Shown here: positions 56,051 through 64,000 of the stretch, one piece after another | Layout of the letters: every line of letters starts with the position of its first letter | Numbering within the stretch: position 1 is the stretch's first letter | Assembly (NCBI RefSeq): GCF_018687715.1 | Contig: NC_056758.1 | Coordinates: 27,220,967-27,284,966 of the forward strand | Direction of reading: 5' to 3' | Source of the DNA: Carya illinoinensis | Lineage: Eukaryota > Streptophyta > Magnoliopsida > Fagales > Juglandaceae | DNA: 64,000 bases | Notes under the pieces: model-generated | Seen by the model: the letters and a program-made list of their open reading frames with translations, nothing else | The model's database searches: none | What the model was told of the DNA's origin: nothing | Translations under genes and position numbers: made by a program

Positions 56051-58136
56051 TTACATACTCATATCCAACTGCTTCTCAAATTTCTCCACTTCATCCATTA
56101 AAGTCCTAAAGCTTATTGGAGTAGAAGAAGAACGAAACCAGTTTTGTGCACATATGAGACCCCCAACACTCATCGGATTTAAACTACTTCTAAAAAGGTC
56201 AAGCACATGACCCACAGTGCTAAATGTAGATTCAGAGGTCGCAGTAGATACCGGTATTGCAAGTACATCACGTGCAATATTTAAAAGTACACAATGTCTA
56301 ACTAAATTTACCTTCCACCAATTTAGAATGTCAAAACTATCATCTTGATCCTCACATCTTTCAGCTAGATATCTATTAACCTCTGACTTACTTTCCAAAC
56401 TGTCTTTTGACTATAACTGTTGCTTAAATTGAGCCATCAATTGTGCCTTTCTACTCTCATTCTTGTCGATTGAAGGACCTACATCTTCATGTAGGGAACT
56501 TGTACACTGAGGAAAACTTTCTTCTTCATTTTTCCTGTATACCTCATACATGCAGATAAATGCATTTCTCACCCTTCAACTAAAATCAATTTTTTTTTTG
56601 TAGGATCATGCGCATACATTTGTCCCAACCCAAAATCAAGATATCGCATCTTATAGCAAGGATCAAGACGAACCCCAATATATAGCAACATATTCTAATT
56701 TTCCTAATTGTCCTAATACTTTTTAAACTTTTTCAACATATTTGTGGCCATTAGTCCCACCATGGGGTTTCGTTCTTCTCACTCCATATTAATAGCATCT
56801 TTAATTCTGACCAACTCTAGAAAAAAAAATATTGCAAGTTACATATTCACTCCCCGAGAAGCGTAATGCTGCATCGTGAGAAAACTAAAGAAACCTCACA
56901 AATAACTTCACCTTCTCCCAATCAGATGCATTGAGAGGCCCTAACTTCTTTGACTTTATTCTATTCACCACATCTTCATCATCGAAATCGTCATCTCAAA
57001 TACTACGAAGGAAACACGGATCTTTTTCCTCAAACTGATTAAAAATCTTTCTAAATTTAAGCCCTTTCCAATATAAGATAGGTAGAGTTCCACTTAGTCG
57101 GTACATCTAAGCAAACTTAGCTTTTGGATTGAATATCTTCCAACTTCACATATTTCTTAAATATACTCCACTTTTAAGGGGAGGATTTAACATACTTTAC
57201 AACACCCCTCACATTCACAATAGATTCATCATATTCTTTCAACCATCACGAACTATTAAGTTCAAAATGTGGGCACAACATCGAACATAAAAGAATTCAT
57301 ATTCCAAAATCGTGTCTCTCCTATACTTGATTTTTTTTTTTTTTTAAAAAAAAGAAACAACCCCATTATTAGAACTTGTATTATTAAGAGTGATTGCAAG
57401 TATTTTTGGTCGCCTCCAATCATGCAAACACATCTCTATGCCCTTACAAAGTGTATCACCCTTGTGATTTTCAACTAAAGAAAATGAAAGAATCCTCTTC
57501 TATAATTTCCAATCATCATCAATAAAGTGTGCTGTCAGACATATATAGTTTAGGCTTTGTATGGATGTCTATGTATTCATGGTAAGGCAAATTCGCTACC
57601 CTCGAAGAGTATTTCTCAACTTTTATTTTTCCTTTAAAAACAAACTAAAACAGTCATTGGCAACCGTCATACAGGATGGAACACTTAAGGCAAACCATAA
57701 GCATAAATTTCCTGAAACCCTCCCCTTCAGCATGCCTAAAGGGCAACTTATCAAGAATAATCATTTCTGTTAAAGCTTGTCGGCAAGCCTCAACACTAAA
57801 TGAAATGGGCACAAGTCCTCCACTACTACTTCCTCCATCCACCTTCCAACCTAGAGTCATCTGGAAATTATCCGTTTTCTTAAATGGACATTTCTTACAT
57901 TGTTTCTCAATGTGATACTTCATGGACTTTGTACCATTGATTTTCATATCACATGCATACAAAACACCAAACTTATTACAAGCAGCCCTAGATTTAGTGG
58001 GATCACTTTTTGGTATTTTTGTAAAGTGATCCCAAACTATTAACCTAACTCTATCACTTTGTGACCCACCAACCGATCTATTACTTGCATTGGATGGGGG
58101 TGGAGGTGGAGGCATGTCTTGTGTTGACTCTTGCAT
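56051..58136 (-). pseudogene. hAT transposase pseudogene (BED finger, hAT dimerisation domain)
   Basis: A DDE-type transposase that cuts and joins element ends. The N-terminal part starts at 58136 (MQESTQDM, then a proline run). Its BED-type zinc finger shows W35, F38 and C53, but the second Cys position is Phe (CNKFG at 53-57), followed by KSMKYHIEKQCKKC. The middle is broken into frames, with CLTAHFIDDDWKLQKRI (near 57550-57500) readable if a stop is ignored. The C-terminal stretch 56398-56051 is the hAT dimerisation domain: DDSFDILNWWKVN, IARDVLAIPVSTATSESTFS and ICAQNWFRSS. Stops, shifts and the lost zinc ligand make it non-functional. Confidence 0.9.
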
Positions 58137-60828
58137 AGTATTTGTAGAAGACTACATCTAGAAAAATGGAGAGACTTAACTTAAATTCGCAGGAAAAACA
58201 AGAAAAAACATATTTGTTGTCTTATAATGAAGATAGGTAGAAATAAAACAAAAAAACAAATTAAAAAAAAACAAAAATAGGTTTGTACATCACAATATTA
58301 CTCAATTTCTTTTTTTTTTTAAATCATTAATTATTTCAAAAAATAGAAAATATGTGTGTGATCAGAGAAGAGATGCCAACATTGATGGATGATAGGAATG
58401 CAAGGAGAAATAGAGCAATGGATTTGAACCTTTAGAAACAAGTGGTGGTGGATAGATGGGCGAATGCCATTTATATGTTTCTGTTATTGGAGACAGGATG
58501 TGTAAATCATCATTCATAAGATTCACATCATTCAAGTTTAAGGGACATATTATACAATAAACATGGCATGAAACTTGGATAGGATACAAGTTTAGATTGT
58601 ATGAAGTGCATAGCTATTAGCTGAAGGGCAAGCTTCTTATATGGATATTCTAACTCTTAATTTTTGCTCCAATGATTAATACACAAGCACTTAGCGTGTT
58701 ACATCACATCAAATTCAATATCAAGTTCCCATTGCATACTATCTAGGTCATGTATCTGAGGTTTACTCCCTATGGGTGGGTGTCCAAAGGGCTCTATTTT
58801 GTGAGGCTTCACATTATAAAAAAGTTTCTCAATTATAATTTCCTTTTATTTATCTTTTATAATTTGTTTTGAAAGGAGGTAATATATTACAGAGCATTCA
58901 TAAAAGCAGTGCTAAGTTAAATACATTTTGGTAGCAATTTGCCATTCTAGCATGGATGATTGAACAAAAAGTATGAAATTAAAGTATAACATAATGGGGT
59001 GATCTATTTTTTTAAGATTGCATGAGTAATGATACAGAAATATAGAAAAAATCTTTTGTAAAACATTATTGATCTCCTAGAAAATAATGAAACCGGTGAC
59101 CACCACAAATTCAAGCTAGACTCGATTTCCCTAGCCAACCCAAATGATTTCTCTTCCAAACAAAATGGAAAAAAAAGTTTCATTTTCTTCTAAATATAAG
59201 TACAAATTACAAATACTGAAAATCAAAACAAATTAATCAAGATAAAAAACCATAACCAACCTTCACATCACTACAAGTCAAGAGAGAGAGAGAGAAGTCA
59301 CCAAGGAATAAAAGGAAGCTACAAGCCTGCTGGGACGGAAGGGACCTATTTCTCACTCGGGAGGGGAGAATTAGGAAGGAGAAAAGGGAAAGTGAATCTG
59401 CCACCCGGCGGTGCGGGGGGGGGGGGGAGAAAAGGCTGGGTTATTAAACGAAATGACATTTCAAAATTGAACCCAAACGGCGCCATTTTATGGACGTTAA
59501 ATTGAAAAAAAAAATAACTAGGTTGCATGAAACGACACGCAACCCAGTTATTGTTTTGCCTGTAGTGACTAAAACGACGTCTTTTCTGGAAAGGCAGCTC
59601 ACATGTGTGTTTTGTTGTGATTCTTTTATCTTTTTGGCACATAAATTAATTTAAAGAATAATTTTAAAGTAGTAAAATTACAATTAAATAAAATATTTAA
59701 TGTGGATTATTTAATTAACTCACTAAAAAATTAATTAATGATAATTATATTTATGATGTTAAATATTAATTGCTAATTTGTTACGAACTTAGAGTATGTC
59801 AATGACTCATTGTATTATAATTTATGATTCTATGAATCTATGATAATTTTCAATTTTTCAATATATTAAACTTTTAAATTTTTACATTTTGTATATTTAA
59901 TATGATTCATAAATCATTGTGTCAGGTATATGATTAATAAATCATTGTATTAGCTTATAAGCTTATTAGGTATATATAGTTATAGTGATATTAAAACTAT
60001 ACGATTATACATATATTATGCTATAATTCTTTAACTCTTATAATATGTTAATATATACTAATACAGTAGATTATACTATTATAGTGTTACTGTTACTTCT
60101 ACGTATAGACTTATAGTGTGTGTGTATATATATATATATTATAATGATATAATAGTATAAAATTATACATATATTATAATTTATACTATAACTCTTAATA
60201 CTTAATAGTATTAGTAGTACATTAAAGAATATAATAATACATTAATACTAAATATATATATATATAGTTATAGATTTATAATGATTAGTTATTATAATTA
60301 GTATAACTATATAATAGTATTAGTATTAGATTATTAGTAATATTGTATAACTATATATTAGTAATATTAGTTACAGTGATTTAATATAATTATATTAGTA
60401 TAAGTTGTATAACTATAGTCTATATTAGATTATTAGTATTTATAATTAATTTTTATACCATATTAGAGTCTAGACTTTTAGTATTAGTAATTTAGTATAA
60501 ATATTAGTATTAGTATAAAATTATGAATAATAGTATTAGTTAATAATTACTTAATGGCGAGTTAGTGATAGGATTAAGTTAGATAAAAATTATATAATTA
60601 ATTATATATAATTATTATATAATCAATATATATAAATTATATATATTTTTTTTTTCAAATTTCATTTGGTCCAATCTAATCTGGTCCAAGATGAAAAATT
60701 TCTGGACTGTGGACCGGACCAAATAACTTGGGTTCAATAAAATTCAAATCTAGACCGAACGGGACTAATGCCGAATTGGTCCGATCCGGGCGGTTTTCCA
60801 GGTCTGGACCGGCCGATTAACGCCCCTA
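58137..60828. other. hAT 5' noncoding region, AT-rich
   Basis: About 2.7 kb from the transposase start to the right end of the element. It has a GA microsatellite (59281-59296), a run of 14 G's near 59415-59428 and TA-rich microsatellites at 60115-60270. The last 170 bp again carry GGTCCGG-type motifs. A 5' leader or promoter should lie near 58137-58300; none is clear. No other gene seen. Confidence 0.5.
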
Positions 60829-60836
60829 CTTTTCAC

Positions 60837-61268
60837 TCTTTTGTTTTTAATCCTTAAGGCCTTACCGACTATTTTTGGCTATCTTTTTAACCCACTTGAG
60901 ATTGATATTGTTTTTTCCCATCTGTGACTTTCAGTTTGACTAGTAGTTACAGATAATGATTTTCCTTAAATAGATTCATTATTTGACGTCCGTTTGATAC
61001 AGATGCATGATTTTCATCTCAATTATAGATATCCCCGTGCTACCTTCTGTTTATTCATTATTTGATATATCTTTCCTGGAACTGAGAAGAAATAAGTGAA
61101 CCAACATTTGCAATTTCAAAAAGATTGGCAGTTTTTGGGAAAATTTGGAATTTCCCGGACATGGGTTTTGCCGATTGTGATTTACTTTGAGAACCCGTGA
61201 ACGGATTAGTCAAATTCGATGAAAAAGTGATGTAATTGCAGTGATCGTATCGGCAGAAAGAGGCCCTT
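60837..61268 (+). promoter_or_regulatory. Upstream region and 5' UTR of the PIEZO gene
   Basis: 432 bp between the right target duplication of the hAT element and the PIEZO start codon. It must contain the 5' UTR and, unless the transposon separated them, the core promoter. I could not place a convincing TATA box. Confidence 0.45.
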
Positions 61269-62896
61269 ATGGCGAACTTTCTCGGTGGGTTTGTATTACC
61301 TCTGCTGCTCCTAACAGGTATGTTTGGAAATTGTTCTTGGATAGCTTATAACATTTAAGTTTGTTTATACGTATGCTCATTTTATTAATATTAATAGCAA
61401 TATTGTAATTGTATTATTTCATATTTTGTTGCTTAATTGTGATAGGATGATCATTTATTGGGAGTGAAACGGATGGTACTATTGCTCTTGAATTGAATTA
61501 GATGATATAATTGAATTTCAACCACAAATTATAGGAATTGAATTGAACTCTGGGTAATGTGTTACGTGTTCTATAGCTATTTGAATGAGCCCCTTTTGAT
61601 TTTTCCATGGCAGTTGACATGCGTTAAATTTGTGACATGCTTGTACCATGATTCTGTCTAGCAATTTTTGAAATTTATATATGGCACTAGTTTGAATTCA
61701 CGTCTCATTAGTGAGGAAAGCAATATTGCCTTCTCTTAGCCAAAGATCCTGTAGACAGAGCTTGCACACTTAGACACATATTATGTAGCAATATGTAAAT
61801 TTCTTTCTGAGCTTCATTAGCAAGTTGCTATTGTTAAATCCAGTGCTTCTAGTATATGGAGACACAGGTGTTCATGCATGCTTCACTTGAAGTAGGTTAC
61901 TAATTTTGACATGTCCTCCCCTCTCTTTGTTGCAGCTGCTGTAATCAACTGGAATTTGATCGCTCTTGTTGATTTGATAGCCTTCCTTCTCATTCAATAT
62001 AATGCATCAAAAATAGGTAAGCTGCTCTCTGCTGTTCACTTTCATGTTGCTTTAATGCCACTTGCACGATGTTTATCATTTGGAATCCTTTTTCTTGGGT
62101 CGTGAGAAGTTGAGGGTGGAATTGGGGGAAATCTTGTTGACAGGAACTGGAATGACCAGGAAAGATATAATAGAGGCTGCAATTTTGGCTTGGGAATAAA
62201 AGCAAGTATGTAATGCATTTAAGAGAGTGATAGTTCATTATAAATCTCTTGGGTGGGAAGTTTTACTCCTAGATATGCTTTTAGTAAATTCCATATGATA
62301 AGTTTGCCTCTTGAATATATTGCAGCCATCTGATTTTGTGCATTATGGATTGATTAATATAAAAAAAGAGTCCATTGATTAAGAAATCTTTATCAATGCT
62401 TAGGTTTGGCTCTATAATGCTGCTTGCTGTTACCTTGAATGCTATAATTTATCTTATTATGCTAATAACTCTAATCCTCCAATTACATTTTTTGGTAGGG
62501 TTTTGCTTCCGAAGGCGGTTTTTATTATTATGGCCCCTTATCATCTTTTCCTTCCTTGCCATTCTTTCTCAAGTGACATTTCTTGTTATATGGGCTGTTG
62601 AGGGAAATAAATGGAGCTTAGCGGAAACTTGGTGGGCAAAACTGATTGGACTCATGACGTAAGAGTGATCTTTTTTATTTTTATTGCTTAATTTCTTCAT
62701 CAAAACTGATGCTTTTCCTTTGTTGTATGCTTATGCAGGGTTCATACCTGGAAATCTTCCTCTGTAATTTATTTCCTGGTTGTACAACTACTTGCAGTTT
62801 CTGTTGCTTTAGTTGATATATATGGGAATAGATTTGGTCTGGTTCCATGGCGAGCTTCTTGTTGGGGTCATTTCTTGTCAGTTGTTGAACATTTAG
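61269..62896 (+). CDS. PIEZO: PIEZO mechanosensitive ion channel, first four coding exons (partial)
   Basis: Exons 61269-61317, 61936-62016, 62499-62658 and 62739-62896 join by GT-AG introns into 149 codons plus one base, in frame throughout. The start at 61269 gives MANFLGGFVLPLLLL. The next parts read INWNLIALVDLIAFLLIQY, RRRFLLLWPLIIFSFLAIL, ETWWAKLIGLMT and SSVIYFLVVQLLAVSVALVD, ending VEHLG. This order and the motifs match the N-terminus of plant PIEZO proteins: membrane helices at the tip of the propeller blade. PIEZO channels are very large (about 2,500 residues), so most of the gene lies beyond the window. They are cation channels opened by membrane tension; in plants they are reported at the vacuolar membrane and in root mechanosensing. 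All splice sites look normal and no damage is seen. Confidence 0.9.
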
Positions 62897-64000
62897 GTTT
62901 GTATGTAGTTCATCACATCCCTAAATTTTATTCAAATTATTTTTTCTTCCCTTTTTTAATCCTCTCTGTATGATCCTTTACCTTTCAATTGCAAATTTGA
63001 GTGTTTGATGTCCTAAATGGAAATTTGGTGATGCAAACTGAACTTGATATACAGAGTAGTCATACGTGAGCTCACAATTTTGAATTTTTGGTTAAATCAT
63101 TAGGGTGATTTATTCCTTGCCTGGTTTGATGTCATAATATATTAGGCAGTCAAGAAAATGGACATAAAATGTATGAAGCTGAACTGGGAAGGTGGAGGCA
63201 ACATGGAAATAAGTGGCAAGACAAGAAACATAAAGAATTAAGATGATCCACTGTTAGTAGTGAGAGGCATCTTAAAGTAGAGAAATTTGGGAAGATAACA
63301 GCTGTGGCAGTTTGGTCGTGTGTACACTCACCAGTGGATGCCTGAAGGATTTACCACAGACTTGAAGCTGGAGTTTTTACAAGGGATAATTGCCATGAAA
63401 GTGGGGGATATCATAAAAGAATGCATGATAACTTCTAATCTGATTTGAAATTTTTGTCTTTAAATTAACAAAAAATATATCTATAGCAAAGCCAACCTGT
63501 AGAGTGGTCCCAAAAAAGTTCCTTATGAAACTGTGAGTCTATGAAACAGCAAAGGTGTTTCCTTCGGAATACATGGAGCTGAGGACGGTTCAGAAAGTAG
63601 ATATAGATGATGGATACGGAACAAGTAAACTGAAGAATAGGGCGAGGGTTCCCCATCGAATTTAATTTGTTCGGACTCGAGATTAAGAGTTACAGAGTCT
63701 ATGTTTCTAAGATGGAGGTGGTGTCTGGAATCCTAATCAAATTATGTTTACTTATTTGCTCAGATCGGTTGAAGGTTGGGACAAGCTGTCCGTCAGGCTT
63801 ATGATCCGAGTCCCAAAATTGCTAGGACAATAATTTGCTCATAGGATTTGTGTGGTCAATCATTTTTTTTTTTTTCATTTTTTTCACCACTTTGTAAAAA
63901 TGGCATGTATTTAAAGGAGTTCAAAAGTACTAACTAGGCATAAATCATGGGGATTTGGACAGTCAAACCAGAAATCTTCAGTGCTTATGTATAACTTTTT
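62897..64000 (+). other. PIEZO intron 4 (incomplete)
   Basis: Starts with GTTTGTATGT after the VEHLG codons. I looked for the next conserved exon and did not find it, so intron 4 is at least 1.1 kb and leaves the window. Short open frames here resemble nothing. Contains a T-run at 63865-63878. Confidence 0.65.

Larger units (their letters stand above)
54460..60836 (-). mobile_element. hAT transposon (6.36 kb), 8-bp target duplication, broken transposase
   Basis: The block 54468-60828 is flanked by CTTTTCAC at 54460-54467 and 60829-60836. Its ends are TAAGGGTG and, inverted, TAGGGGCG, an imperfect short terminal repeat of hAT type. Sub-terminal GGTCCGG/CCGGACC motifs cluster at both ends (54480-54670 and 60660-60815). 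Inside, on the minus strand, is a decayed transposase (58136-56051). The rest is AT-rich noncoding DNA with TA microsatellites near 60120-60270. An 8-bp duplication this far apart, with a hAT transposase inside, makes one single insertion the simplest reading. Confidence 0.85.

Noticed and set aside
1..64000. CRISPR array, operon or other prokaryotic-type system
   Set aside because: The tandem repeats seen lack unique spacers of constant size, and the genes are spliced plant genes or plant transposons.

Overview
This window looks like nuclear DNA of a woody eudicot plant. It has spliced genes with GT-AG introns, AT-rich intergenic DNA and dense plant-type transposable elements: L1-like LINEs, Ty1/copia, Ty3/gypsy of the Tekay and Athila types, hAT elements and MITEs. 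A MITE-like repeat near 46.6 kb and the style of the repeats remind me of Fagales such as walnut or oak, but that is only an impression. Nothing suggests an organelle, bacterium or virus.

Only two host genes are recognisable. One (40425-41972, minus) is a four-exon gene for a probable plastid-targeted, multi-pass membrane protein of unknown function. The other (from 61269, plus, running off the right edge) is the start of a plant PIEZO mechanosensitive channel gene. Its first four coding exons are present and the window ends inside intron 4.

Layout. 1-1733: decayed LINE on the minus strand. About 2000-10656: second decayed LINE on the plus strand, head to head with the first, split by a 3.9 kb solo LTR at 5660-9602 with target duplication GCCTA. 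11464-39257: an old Ty1/copia element. It is split at 15122/36605 by a Tekay-type chromovirus (15123-36604, duplication ATATT). That element is itself split inside its gag gene by an Athila-type element in the opposite orientation (17846-30097, duplication ATCCA). 40425-41972: plastid protein gene. 42994-46575: tandem LTR-like repeats containing TATA boxes. About 46587-46850: MITE-like repeat. About 46975-51978: third LINE, interrupted by a hAT-type MITE (49029-49568, duplication TACATCAG). 51979-54459: LTR-like noncoding sequence. 54468-60828: a 6.4 kb hAT transposon with 8-bp duplication CTTTTCAC and a broken transposase. 61269 to end: PIEZO.

The elements form a readable stratigraphy. By eye, LTR divergence falls from copia (about a dozen differences in the first ~90 aligned bases) to Tekay (six substitutions in ~230) to Athila (about five in ~460), the order the nesting requires. 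All transposon genes carry stops, frameshifts or deletions, so none looks autonomous. I found no tRNA, rRNA or CRISPR array, and no convincing undescribed system. The most unusual points are the three-level nest, the hAT element 440 bp upstream of the PIEZO start codon, the uncharacterised plastid protein gene, and the tandem LTR-like units.
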